Positions 1 through 8,136 of a stretch of 64,000 nt of DNA are shown piece by piece. Numbering within the stretch: position 1 is the first letter of the stretch; the number at the start of each line of letters is the position of its first letter. A program made the translations under genes and the position numbers. Origin of the DNA: Azospirillum brasilense (GTDB taxonomy: Bacteria > Pseudomonadota > Alphaproteobacteria > Azospirillales > Azospirillaceae); the NCBI RefSeq assembly GCF_022023855.1, contig NZ_CP059452.1, positions 179,501 to 243,500 of the forward strand, given 5' to 3'. The notes under the pieces were generated by a model. That model made no database searches and was not told the DNA's origin. It saw nothing but the letters and a program-made list of their open reading frames with translations.

Positions 1-1064
1 AGGCGGGTGTGGCGGCGCGCCGACAAGATCTTGTCCACGGCGCGCGCGCCCAGCCCCGGCACCCGCAGCAGCATCTCGCGGTCGGCGCGGTTGACGTCCA
101 CCGGGAAGCGCTCGCGGTTCTTCAGCGCCCAGGCCAGCTTGGGGTCAATGCCGAGGTCGAGCATCCCGCCTTCGCCGCCGGACGCGATCTCCTCCACGGT
201 GAAGCCGTAATAGCGCAGCAGCCAGTCGGCCTGATACAGCCGGCTCTCCCGCTGCAAAGGCGGCGGCTTGACCGGCAGCACAGAGCTGGCCTCCGGGATC
301 GGGCTGAAGGCGGAGTAGTAGACGCGGCGCAGCCCGTAGCGCTGGTAGAGCGTGCCGCTGGTCTCCAGGACGGAACGGTCGGTGGCGTCGTCGGCCCCGA
401 CGATCAACTGGGTGCTCTGGCCGGCGGGGGAGAAGCGGCGCCGCTCCTCCTTGGCCTCGACGATGCGCTCGTTGACCTGCCCCATCACCGCCTTGATGGT
501 GCCGCCGTTCTTCTCCGGCGCGAAGGCCTTCAGGCTGTGGTCGGAAGGCAGTTCGAGGTTGATCGACAGGCGGTCCGCCCACAGCCCGGCCTGCTCGATC
601 AGCCAGGGGCTGGCTTCGGGGATGGTCTTCAGGTGGATGTAGCCGGCAAAGCCGTGGTCGCGCCGCAGGGTCCGCGCCACCAGCATCATCTGCTCCATCG
701 TGTGATCCGGCGAGCGGATGATGCCGGAGGACAGGAACAGCCCCTCGATGCAATTGCGCTTGTAGAAGCCGAGGGTCAGTTCCACCACCTCCTCCACCGT
801 GAAGCGGGCGCGGCGGACGTTGGAGGAGCGCCGGTTGATGCAGTACATGCAGTCGAACAGGCAGTGGTTGGTCAGCAGGATCTTCAGGAGCGAGACGCAG
901 CGCCCGTCTGGCGTGTAGGCATGGCAGATGCCGGCGCCGGTGGTCGAGCCCAGCCCCTCCTTGCCGCCGCGCCGCGGCTTGGCGCCGGACGAGGCGCAGG
1001 AGGCGTCGTATTTCGCCGCGTCGGCCAGAATGCCGAGCTTCTCGATCAAGGCGTCGTCCATCAT
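1..1064 (-). CDS. Putative DNA modification/repair radical SAM protein (3' end outside window)
   Basis: The reading frame is open from 1064 to the left window edge, about 354 codons. It has tandem ATGs at 1064 and 1061. Near residue 65 it carries a radical-SAM cluster motif, CLFDCMYC (C-x3-C-x2-C), which binds a 4Fe-4S cluster and S-adenosylmethionine. Near the left edge is a helix-hairpin-helix segment (NRADREMLLRVPGLGARAV), a typical DNA-contact motif. This combination matches the family annotated as putative DNA modification/repair radical SAM protein, which in many genomes sits next to a UdgX-type uracil-DNA glycosylase. That partner would lie left of the window and is not seen. The reaction is unknown. 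The family call is secure; the DNA role is inferred from the HhH motif and from known neighbours of the family. Confidence 0.85.
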   Translation of the reverse strand, partial: MMDDALIEKLGILADAAKYDASCASSGAKPRRGGKEGLGSTTGAGICHAYTPDGRCVSLLKILLTNHCLFDCMYCINRRSSNVRRARFTVEEVVELTLGFYKRNCIEGLFLSSGIIRSPDHTMEQMMLVARTLRRDHGFAGYIHLKTIPEASPWLIEQAGLWADRLSINLELPSDHSLKAFAPEKNGGTIKAVMGQVNERIVEAKEERRRFSPAGQSTQLIVGADDATDRSVLETSGTLYQRYGLRRVYYSAFSPIPEASSVLPVKPPPLQRESRLYQADWLLRYYGFTVEEIASGGEGGMLDLGIDPKLAWALKNRERFPVDVNRADREMLLRVPGLGARAVDKILSARRHTR

Positions 1065-1208
1065 CCCATCCCACGCTGCTTGCATGTTCTTAATATGTTC
1101 TCACGGGGTGGGGAGGCAAGCGGCGTGTGCGGCGCCGGGTGGGACAAAGTCCGATCAGGGCCTCTCGGGCAATCTTGGATGGCAGCGACGCGGGACCACA
1201 TATCCGGG

Positions 1209-2267
1209 ATGACCTCGAACTCGCCGTTGCGGCTCGGCCGCCGCACCGTCCTTGCCGCCGTCGCTGCCGCGTCCCTCGGCGGCCTGATGCGCCCGCTGCT
1301 TGCCGCCCACCCGGCGGCTGGGGCCGCGTTCGATCCGGTGCTGCTGGACCGCGCGATCAAGCGGGCGGCCGGACTCGACCAGATCCATGCGTTGGTCATC
1401 GGGCGGAACGGCGAGGTGGTGTCGGCGGAGGCTTTCCGCGGACCGGCGGTGAACCGCGCTGTGAACGTGAAGTCGGTGTCCAAGACCATTGCCGCCTCGC
1501 TCGCCGGAATTGCCATCGACCGCGGGGTCCTGCGCGGCGTCGATGTCACCCTCGCCGAGGCGGCGCCGGGACTGGTTCCGGCGGGCGTCGATCCACGGGT
1601 GCGCCGGATCACCATCGCTGACCTTCTGACCATGCAGGCCGGTCTGGAGCCGACCTCCGGGCCGGGCTACGGCCGCTGGATCAACAGCCGCAATTGGATC
1701 GCCGACGCGCTGCGCCGTCCCTTCGTCACCGAGCCGGGCGCCCGCATGCTCTATTCGACCGGGAGCTACCATTTGCTGGGCGCGGCGCTGTCCAGCGCGT
1801 CGGGGCGCAGCCTGCTGTCCCTGGCGCGGGACTGGCTGGGCGAGCCGCTGGGGATCGAGGTGCCGTCCTGGACGCGCGACCCGCAGGGCTTCTATCTCGG
1901 CGGGAACAACATGGCGCTGTCGCCGCTCGACCTGTTCCGCTTCGGCGAGCTGTGGCGGCTGGGCGGCCTGTGGAACGGGCAGCCGGTCATCAGCACCGCC
2001 TGGGTGGAGGCGTCGTGGGTGCCGCGCACGCGCTCCCCCTTCTCCGGCGACGACTACGGGTACGGCTGGTTCCTTGCCGAGGCGAAGGGGCACCGCATCG
2101 CCTACGCGCGCGGCTATGGCGGGCAGATGCTTTATCTGGTGCCCAGCCTGGGGCTGACGGTCGTCGTCACCTCCGACCCCACCCGCCCGGCGCGGTCGGA
2201 TGGCCATGTCGGCCTGCTCAACGCCCTGCTGACCGACGACATCATCCCGGCGGCGGAAATGGCCTGA
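1209..2267 (+). CDS. Tat-exported serine hydrolase, beta-lactamase class C family
   Basis: A 352-residue penicillin-binding-protein/class C beta-lactamase-like hydrolase. The chosen ATG puts a twin-arginine leader at the N-terminus (LGRRTVLAAV, then a hydrophobic stretch and an Ala-rich cleavage region), so it is probably exported folded to the periplasm. The catalytic S-x-x-K motif is S89-V-S-K92. The second motif is Y182-S-T184, where the family usually has Y-x-N. The enzyme acts by a serine acyl intermediate. The substrate cannot be read from sequence; family members include esterases, D-amino peptidases and lactamases. An in-frame ATG at 1179 would add ten residues before the leader and is less likely. 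The stop lies 13 bp from the convergent FtsX-type permease gene. Confidence is high for family, low for substrate. Confidence 0.85.
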   Translation: MTSNSPLRLGRRTVLAAVAAASLGGLMRPLLAAHPAAGAAFDPVLLDRAIKRAAGLDQIHALVIGRNGEVVSAEAFRGPAVNRAVNVKSVSKTIAASLAGIAIDRGVLRGVDVTLAEAAPGLVPAGVDPRVRRITIADLLTMQAGLEPTSGPGYGRWINSRNWIADALRRPFVTEPGARMLYSTGSYHLLGAALSSASGRSLLSLARDWLGEPLGIEVPSWTRDPQGFYLGGNNMALSPLDLFRFGELWRLGGLWNGQPVISTAWVEASWVPRTRSPFSGDDYGYGWFLAEAKGHRIAYARGYGGQMLYLVPSLGLTVVVTSDPTRPARSDGHVGLLNALLTDDIIPAAEMA

Positions 2268-2279
2268 CCGACCGGCGGG

Positions 2280-4820
2280 TCAGGCGGACAGCGCATCGCC
2301 GCGCAACCGCTGCATCACGTTCCGTCGCGGCAGCCAAGCCACCAGCACGGCCCCGACCGCCGCCATCGCGGCGATGGTGCCGAGAAAGGCGGCCAGGGGA
2401 ACAGCGCCTCCGGGGAGGGGAGCGCCCTCGGCAAGGCCGGCGACCACCGCCGCGCCGCCGACCCAGCCGAGCGGCACCGCGACCGCGGCGACGGCGGCGC
2501 CCAGGAGGACGAACTCCAGCACCACCGCCTGGACCATCGAACGCCGCCCGACCCCGAGGGCGTGCAAGATCGCCATTTCCTGAAGCCGCCGCCGGGCGCT
2601 GCTGGCGATGGCGCCGAGAAGGACCACGGCCGCCGCGCCGAGAGCGACGGCGGACAGGCCGTCGAGAAGCCCGCGCACGGTCTGGACGGTCGAGCCGAGC
2701 GTCTCCAGCACCTCCGCCACGCGGATCGTGGGGGCTTGCGGGATCGCCTGCACCACGGCCGCCTCCACCGCGGGAACCGCTTCGGGCGGCGACCAGACGG
2801 CGGCGACAAGGCTGTGCGGCGGCGGTTCGGGGAAGGGGGAGAGGAGAACCGGGAAGTCCAGGTCGAGCCGCGTCCAGTCGATGCGCCGGAGGTTGGCGAC
2901 CGTCGCGGTCACCGGGCCGCTTGCCAGGGCCAGCGTGAGGCGGTCCCCCACCGACAGCCCCAGCCGGCGGGCGACCTGCGCGTCCAGCGAGGCGAGCGGC
3001 GGGCCGGTATAGCTCTCGGGCCACCAGCTCCCCGCGACGATCCGGTCAGTGGGGGCTGGGCGCGCGCGCCAGGACAGGCCGCGGTCGCCGCGCACCGCCC
3101 AGCCGACGGAGCGCGGGGCGTCCGCCTCGGTGATGGCGACGCCGTTGAGGCGGCTGATCCGGGCGTGCAGGAACGGCGCCGTCTCGACCCGTTCGACGCC
3201 CGGGAGGGCGTACAGGTGTTCGCTCAGGCGCTTTCCGTCCGGCGGGTGAATGTTCAGAACGACGACGGAAGGCGTCTGCGCCGGCAGCGTCGCCGCGACA
3301 TGGCCGGTCGCCGACCGTCCGACCACGCCGACCGCCACCAGCAGGGTCAGGCCGATGCCCAGCGCGACCGCCACCGGGACCGTCGGCGCGCCGGGCCGAC
3401 CGAGGTTGGCGACGGCCAGCCGGACCACCGGTCGCCGTCCGCGCGCCAGCCGGCGGGCCATCCCCGCGAGTCCCCGCCCCAGCAGCGCGAAGCCCGCCGC
3501 CACCAGCCCGGCGACAAGGAGGAAACCGGCGACCGCGAGCGGCATCCCCGTCCAGGCGGCGAGAAGGCCGGCGAGCCCCAGCCCGAGCAGCGCGACGGCG
3601 CCACGGGTCCGCCAGCCCACGGAACGCGTCCGGTCGTCCACTACCCCCCGCCAGATCGCCGCGGGGCTGGTTCCGGCGGCGCGGGCCAGCGGCGGCACGG
3701 CGCAGAGCAGGGCCGCCAGCAGCCCGACCGCCCCCGCCAACAGCAGGGCTGCCGGATCGACGGCGCCGCCCGTCTCCGGCATCCAGTCGAGCGGCAGCGC
3801 GTTCACGGCCATGGCGGCCAGCAGGGCGCCGGTGCCCAGGCCGATCAGCAGCGCCACGCCGACCACCGCCAGCGTCTGGATCAGGAAGGCGGTGAAGAGA
3901 AGGCGTGGCGGACCGCCCAGCGCCTTCAGCGTGGCCAGGACCGGCAGCCGCCGGGCGAGGTGCGCCGACAGCGCCCGGCTGACGCCGACACCGCCGATCA
4001 GCAGGATCGACAGCGACCCGAGAAGGAACAGCGCGCGGGCGAGATGCACGGTGCGGTCCACACCCGGAATGCCGTGGGCGGCGTCGACGATCCGCCATCC
4101 GGCGTCGGGGAAGCGGCGCTCCAGATCGCGCAGGACGGCGTCAGAGCGGGCCGTTTCCGGCAGGAGGAGGCGATAATACCAGTAGACGGGCATCCCCGGC
4201 TCGGCGAGGCCCGTCGCGTTCAGCGCCCGGCGATCAATGACGACGCGCGGGCCGAGGGAGAAGGCGCGGAAGGTCCGGTCCGGCTCATGTTCCAGAACGG
4301 CGCGGATCGCGACCTCGGCGGCACCGAGCCGCAGCCGGTCGCCGACGCCCAGCGCCAGCGCGTCGAGGAGGTCGGCGGACACCGCCGCTCCCCATCGCCC
4401 GTCCCGATGGGCCAGCGCCTCGGCGAGGGAAGCGGCGCCGGACACCGCCGCCGTGCCAACCAGCGGGTAGCTTTCCTCGACCGCCTTCAGCTCGACCAGG
4501 GCGTGGGCGTCGCCGCTCACGGTCGAGGCAACGGGTCGCAGTTCCGCGGTCTCGCCGACCCTGCCCATCGTGTCGAGGATGGCCCGCTGCTCCGGCGTCG
4601 CCGGGGCGTGGAACAGGCGCAGGGAGAGATCGCCGCCGACCGCCTCGCGCGCGGTGGCCCGCATTCCGTCCAGCACGCCGCCGCTGAGCGAGCCGACGGC
4701 GGCCATCATGGCGGTCCCCAGGGCCACGCCAAGGACAACGATCCAAAGTCCGGCGACGCCGCCCCGCAGGTCCCGCCAAGCCAGCCGCAACGCGATGCGC
4801 AGATGAGTCATGGCGGACAT
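2280..4820 (-). CDS. ABC transporter permease, FtsX/YbbP type
   Basis: An 846-residue membrane protein with the FtsX/MacB permease layout. There is a TM helix near residues 20-45, a large periplasmic domain, a first FtsX unit of three helices (about 260-375), two central helices (about 405-455), another TM near 480, a second periplasmic domain, and a terminal FtsX unit (about 715-835). Size and layout resemble YbbP, which works with a separate LolD/YbbA-type ATPase in extracting or moving lipids or lipoproteins. No ATPase gene lies on either side here: the serine hydrolase is convergent at 2267 and a thioesterase is upstream. The ATPase must be elsewhere, or the permease is an orphan. An ATG at 4811 is an equally possible start. 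Role inferred from family only. Confidence 0.8.
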   Translation of the reverse strand: MSAMTHLRIALRLAWRDLRGGVAGLWIVVLGVALGTAMMAAVGSLSGGVLDGMRATAREAVGGDLSLRLFHAPATPEQRAILDTMGRVGETAELRPVASTVSGDAHALVELKAVEESYPLVGTAAVSGAASLAEALAHRDGRWGAAVSADLLDALALGVGDRLRLGAAEVAIRAVLEHEPDRTFRAFSLGPRVVIDRRALNATGLAEPGMPVYWYYRLLLPETARSDAVLRDLERRFPDAGWRIVDAAHGIPGVDRTVHLARALFLLGSLSILLIGGVGVSRALSAHLARRLPVLATLKALGGPPRLLFTAFLIQTLAVVGVALLIGLGTGALLAAMAVNALPLDWMPETGGAVDPAALLLAGAVGLLAALLCAVPPLARAAGTSPAAIWRGVVDDRTRSVGWRTRGAVALLGLGLAGLLAAWTGMPLAVAGFLLVAGLVAAGFALLGRGLAGMARRLARGRRPVVRLAVANLGRPGAPTVPVAVALGIGLTLLVAVGVVGRSATGHVAATLPAQTPSVVVLNIHPPDGKRLSEHLYALPGVERVETAPFLHARISRLNGVAITEADAPRSVGWAVRGDRGLSWRARPAPTDRIVAGSWWPESYTGPPLASLDAQVARRLGLSVGDRLTLALASGPVTATVANLRRIDWTRLDLDFPVLLSPFPEPPPHSLVAAVWSPPEAVPAVEAAVVQAIPQAPTIRVAEVLETLGSTVQTVRGLLDGLSAVALGAAAVVLLGAIASSARRRLQEMAILHALGVGRRSMVQAVVLEFVLLGAAVAAVAVPLGWVGGAAVVAGLAEGAPLPGGAVPLAAFLGTIAAMAAVGAVLVAWLPRRNVMQRLRGDALSA

Positions 4821-4881
4821 ATCGTGAAGGTCCCGCCGGCCGGCAACCGTTTTGGCCGCCTCGCTGTCGCGTTTGAAGTTC

Positions 4882-4904
4882 CCCTCTCCCCTCCGGGGAG
4901 AGGG
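4882..4904. repeat. Dispersed hairpin, CCCTCTCCCC/GGGGAGAGGG family
   Basis: A perfect 10-bp stem (CCCTCTCCCC and GGGGAGAGGG) with a 3-nt loop, in the gap between the thioesterase and the permease gene. The same hairpin recurs at 12089-12111, 15989-16011, 16150-16172 and 60905-60927. There is no T-run after it on either strand, so it is a dispersed repeat rather than a clear intrinsic terminator. Confidence 0.8.
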
Positions 4905-4928
4905 TCATAAAGGCGATTGCGGGCGCTG

Positions 4929-5438
4929 CTATCCCCGGATGTGCAGCCGCCGCCGGTGGCGGGGCGGCAGGGGATGGGCGGACTGGACCGCCGCCAGGGC
5001 GCGCAGGCGCTCCGCAAGCGTCGGCGGAAAGGGCGTCACCTTGCGGGTTCCCAGATCGACGTGGATCGAGAGTTGTTCCATGGTCGCCGCGACCGTGCCG
5101 TCGTCGGCCCGGCGGATCTCCAGCAGGCTCAGCAGCCGCTTGTCGTCGGCGTCGAGCAGCCGCAGGGCCACCTGCAAGGGCGTTCCGGCGCGCAGCTCCC
5201 GCCGGTAATGCACCGCCACGTCGACAACGAACAGGCCGAGCCCCTTATCCCGCGTGTAGGTCTCGCCCAGCCCCCATTGCTCCATCAGGGCGTAGCCGAC
5301 CTCGTCGAACAGGGCGACGTAGCGCACCATGTTCATGTGGCCGTAAAGGTCGATCCAGCTCTCGTCGACGGTGTGCACGCCGGACAGCAGGATGTCGGAC
5401 GGCAAGTTGTCCGGCGGCAGGGCGTGGTCCTGGGTCAT
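4929..5438 (-). CDS. Acyl-CoA thioesterase, hot-dog fold
   Basis: A 169-residue single-domain protein of the 4-hydroxybenzoyl-CoA-thioesterase-like hot-dog family. It hydrolyses an acyl-CoA to free acid and CoA in the cytoplasm. The segment DLYGHMNMVRYVALFDE (residues 31-47) matches the conserved D-x-x-G-H-x-N-x-x-x-Y core that holds the catalytic Asp and the start of the long central helix. The start ATG lies nine bases beyond the LysR stop on the same strand, so the two genes are probably co-transcribed. Context with the CoA-transferase, LysR regulator and divergent acyl-CoA genes suggests it releases or proofreads an intermediate of that pathway. Acyl specificity is unknown. Confidence 0.82.
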   Translation of the reverse strand: MTQDHALPPDNLPSDILLSGVHTVDESWIDLYGHMNMVRYVALFDEVGYALMEQWGLGETYTRDKGLGLFVVDVAVHYRRELRAGTPLQVALRLLDADDKRLLSLLEIRRADDGTVAATMEQLSIHVDLGTRKVTPFPPTLAERLRALAAVQSAHPLPPRHRRRLHIRG

Positions 5439-5447
5439 GTAAGTGCC

Positions 5448-6353
5448 TTACAGGGTGGAGGTCTGGTCCGGCGGGAACACGCCGCGCAGCCATTGCCGGA
5501 TGGCCGAGATCACCGGCGTGTTCCAGCGGTGGACCGGGGCGATGAAGTAATAGCCGCCGATGGTGACGTTGCTGTCCACCATCTCCACCAACTCGCCGTT
5601 GGCCAGCGGCTCGGTCACCAGCAGGTCGCTGACCAGCGCCACCCCGCGTCCCAGCCGGGCCGCCTCGATGGTCAGGTGCGCCTGCCACAGCCGAGGGCCG
5701 CGCAGCCGGGGGATGTCGGCGATGCCGGCCTCCTCCAGCCAGGCTTCCCACATGCCGGTGGACTGCTCGTGGATCAGCGGCAGGCCGACGAGGTCGGCGG
5801 GCGTGCGCACGTCGGGGTAGCGCGCCTTGAACTCCGGGCTGGCGATGGCGAGGATGCGCGGCCGCGCGAACATCTCCGAGCGCAGCCCGTCGGCGACGGA
5901 ACCGCCGTCCTCCAGATACATGATTTCCGCGTCGGCCTCCTCCCGGCTGAAGTCGGGGCGGGTCGAGGTCGGCTGAAGGATCACCTCCCGCCCGGTCAGC
6001 GCCTCCTCCAGCTCGGGCAGGCGGGCGAGCAGGCAGCGCGACGCCAGCCCGGCGAGGCAACAGATGTGCACCGCCTCCATCCCGCCGTTGCGCAGCTCGT
6101 TGCTCGCCTCGCCGATCAGGTCGAAGGCGCGGCGGAGCTGGGCGGCGTAGCGGATGCCCTCGCGGGTCAGGGACAGGCCGCGCCCCGACTTCGCCACCAG
6201 CTTCACCCCCACCGCCTGCTCCAGATTCTGGATGTGGCGCGACACCACCGTGTGGGACACCGCCAGCTCGTCGGCGGCGGCCCGCACCGTGCCCTGCCGG
6301 GCGAAGATGTCGAAGGCGCGGAGGGCGAGAAGGGGCGGAAGGCGGCGCGCCAT
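5448..6353 (-). CDS. LysR family transcriptional regulator
   Basis: A 301-residue regulator. The winged helix-turn-helix lies at residues 1-62; the region RAAADELAVSHTVVSRHIQN is the DNA-recognition part. An effector-binding PBP2-like domain follows from about residue 90. The start chosen (ATG 6353) gives the usual LysR opening, MARRLPPLLALRAF; an in-frame ATG at 6422 would add 23 residues. The gene lies between the CoA-transferase (upstream) and the thioesterase (downstream), all on the minus strand. A LysR protein encoded in such an arrangement commonly controls the divergent operon. Two T-N11-A dyads at 7851-7867 and 7896-7912 are plausible binding sites. The inducer would be a pathway intermediate; its identity is unknown. 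Confidence 0.9.
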   Translation of the reverse strand: MARRLPPLLALRAFDIFARQGTVRAAADELAVSHTVVSRHIQNLEQAVGVKLVAKSGRGLSLTREGIRYAAQLRRAFDLIGEASNELRNGGMEAVHICCLAGLASRCLLARLPELEEALTGREVILQPTSTRPDFSREEADAEIMYLEDGGSVADGLRSEMFARPRILAIASPEFKARYPDVRTPADLVGLPLIHEQSTGMWEAWLEEAGIADIPRLRGPRLWQAHLTIEAARLGRGVALVSDLLVTEPLANGELVEMVDSNVTIGGYYFIAPVHRWNTPVISAIRQWLRGVFPPDQTSTL

Positions 6354-6490
6354 GCGGACCTTTGGGCTGTGGACGGAAGCCGGGGCGAGATTGGGGGCGA
6401 TCCCGGCGGCAGTATGAAACATTTCCGCCAGCACCGCACGCGCCCCTTCGCCGCCCGCCGCCCGCCGCTCTCCCCCCGCGCCGCCGGCCA

Positions 6491-7693
6491 TCACACCACC
6501 GCGTCGCGACGGAAGGCGCCGATCTCGTCGGGGCTGAAGCCGAGATCCGCCAGGATGGCGTCGGTGTGCTCGCCCAGCCGCGGCGCCGGGCTTTCGGCGG
6601 GCAGCGGGGCCTCCGGCATGGTGATCGGCACGGCGGCGAAGCGCTTGCCCGAGCCCTCCGGCACCTCCACGACCATCTTGCGGTGGACCACCTGGGGATC
6701 GTTCAGCGCGTCCGGCACGCTGTTGATCGGGCTGGCCGGCACGTCGGCGTCCTCCATCGCGTCCAGCCAGGCGTCGCGCCCGCGGGTGAGGAAGACCTCG
6801 CGGAGCAGCGGCTCCAGCTCCGCATGGTTGGCGTTGCGGGCCGAGCCGGTGGGGAAGCGCGGGTCGGACAGCAGATGCTCCAGCCCCATGGCGCGGCACA
6901 TCCGGTCCCACTGCTCGTTGGTGTCGACGCAGATGGCGATGGGCTTGTCGGCGGTGGGGAAGGCCTGGAAGGGGGCGATCAGCGGGTGGCGGCTGCCCAG
7001 CGCCCGCGGCGTCTCCCCGGCGTTCAGGAAACGGGCGATGGCGTTCTCCATCAGGGCGAGCTGGCAATCGAGCATCGCCACGTCGATGAAGCTACCCTCG
7101 CCGGTGCTCGCCCGCTTCTGAAGGGCGGCGAGGATGCCGACGGCGGCGAACAGGCTGGACCCGATGTCGCCGATCGACGCGCCGACCCGGCAGGGATCGC
7201 CGCCCGGCTCGCCGGTGATGCTCATCATGCCGGACATCGCCTGGGCCACCACGTCGAAGCAGGGCCGATGGCGGTAGGGGCCGTCCTGCCCGAAGCCGGA
7301 GATCGAGGCGTAGACCAGCCGCGGATTGACCGCCTTCAGGTCGGTGTAGCCCAGCCCCAGCCGGTCCATCGCCCCGGCCCGGTTGTTCTCCACCAGCACG
7401 TCGCAGGTGGCGACGATTTTCTTGAAAATCTCCTTCCCCTTTTCCTCCTTCAAGTTGAGCGTCAGACTCCGCTTGTTGCGGTTGACGCTGAGGAAGTAAA
7501 TGCTTTCCTCCTCGCTGAAGGGGGCAATGATACGGGTGAAATCGCCCTTGCCGGGACGCTCGATCTTGATGACCTCCGCTCCCAGCGCGCCGAGCAGCCA
7601 CGTGCTGTAGGGGCCGGCCAACATGTGCGTGAGATCGACCACGCGCACGCCGGCCAGGGGGCCTTCGCGGCGTTGCGTATCGGTGTTGAGCAT
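6491..7693 (-). CDS. CaiB/BaiF family CoA-transferase (type III)
   Basis: A 400-residue class III CoA-transferase that moves CoA between a donor acyl-CoA and an acid acceptor. The N-terminal GVRVVDLTHMLAGPYSTWLLG is the typical Rossmann-like opening, and D176 in GASIGDIGSSLFA is the position of the catalytic Asp that forms the mixed anhydride. The segment NPRLVYASISGFGQDGPY is also characteristic. The ATG at 7693 is used; upstream of it the frame has no family similarity. The gene heads a minus-strand group (CoA-transferase, LysR, thioesterase) and is divergent from the thiolase operon. It is likely to activate the substrate that the plus-strand enzymes then process. The acid substrate is not identifiable. 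Confidence 0.92.
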   Translation of the reverse strand: MLNTDTQRREGPLAGVRVVDLTHMLAGPYSTWLLGALGAEVIKIERPGKGDFTRIIAPFSEEESIYFLSVNRNKRSLTLNLKEEKGKEIFKKIVATCDVLVENNRAGAMDRLGLGYTDLKAVNPRLVYASISGFGQDGPYRHRPCFDVVAQAMSGMMSITGEPGGDPCRVGASIGDIGSSLFAAVGILAALQKRASTGEGSFIDVAMLDCQLALMENAIARFLNAGETPRALGSRHPLIAPFQAFPTADKPIAICVDTNEQWDRMCRAMGLEHLLSDPRFPTGSARNANHAELEPLLREVFLTRGRDAWLDAMEDADVPASPINSVPDALNDPQVVHRKMVVEVPEGSGKRFAAVPITMPEAPLPAESPAPRLGEHTDAILADLGFSPDEIGAFRRDAVV

Positions 7694-7850
7694 GCATGAT
7701 CCTTCGGATGGCCGGGCGCCGCGCAGGCGGTCCGGGCGGGGCCGCGCGCCCGGCTGGAAACCGGTCCGGCCCAGGGCGGCGGCGGGAATGCGATACCCAA
7801 AGGCTTGCGCCACGGCGGCCGGAAAACAATCGCTTAGTTTGGCCCAATCC

Positions 7851-7867
7851 GGTGCATGGAAGGCACC
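7851..7867. promoter_or_regulatory. LysR-type operator candidate, copy 1
   Basis: GGTGC-N7-GCACC, a perfect 5-bp dyad. T7853 and A7865 give the T-N11-A signature of LysR-family sites. The same dyad recurs at 7896, 45 bp (about four helical turns) away, between divergent genes next to a lysR gene. Confidence 0.55.
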
Positions 7868-7895
7868 GTTCCGCGGATTCGTTGGGCGCAGCATT

Positions 7896-7912
7896 GGTGC
7901 GTTCCGTGCACC
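7896..7912. promoter_or_regulatory. LysR-type operator candidate, copy 2
   Basis: Second GGTGC-N7-GCACC dyad with identical arms and spacer length to the copy at 7851-7867 but a different spacer sequence. The conserved arms with a variable core are what a dimer-binding regulator site would show. Confidence 0.55.
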
Positions 7913-7937
7913 GGACCGCATCGTTTTTTCTGCTTGT

Positions 7938-7952
7938 GACACGAACTGTGTC
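7938..7952. promoter_or_regulatory. Inverted repeat GACAC-N5-GTGTC
   Basis: A perfect 5-bp dyad, 26 bp after the second LysR-type dyad. It may be a further operator half or chance; short arms make it weak on its own. Confidence 0.3.
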
Positions 7953-8136
7953 CGGTAGTCTTGATCTTGCCGGGAGCGGATCGGCCTGATCGAAAACTCT
8001 GCCGGCCATCGGATAGTCTTCATGATTTCCGAGGCGGGCGGCCTCTTTACTCTCATCGCCTGTCCACTGAAGCCGCTCGGCGCGCGTCGCGGCAGCGATG
8101 CGCGGCCTTCCACAACCAGGAAAGGACAACCCGCGC

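Larger units (their letters stand above)
7694..8136. promoter_or_regulatory. Divergent promoter region between CoA-transferase and thiolase operons
   Basis: A 443-bp spacer with no convincing gene. It holds two copies of one 17-bp dyad (7851-7867, 7896-7912) and a third, different dyad (7938-7952). An AT-richer stretch near 7915-7965 may hold promoters, but I could not fix -35/-10 boxes with confidence. Confidence 0.6.

Noticed and set aside
9-1208. Upstream extension of the serine hydrolase frame to position 9
   Set aside because: It runs opposite the radical-SAM gene and has no similarity; the Tat leader begins at 1209.
4882-4904. Rho-independent terminator
   Set aside because: The GC stem is good but no T-run follows on either strand, and the same hairpin recurs at other gene gaps, so a dispersed repeat is the better call.
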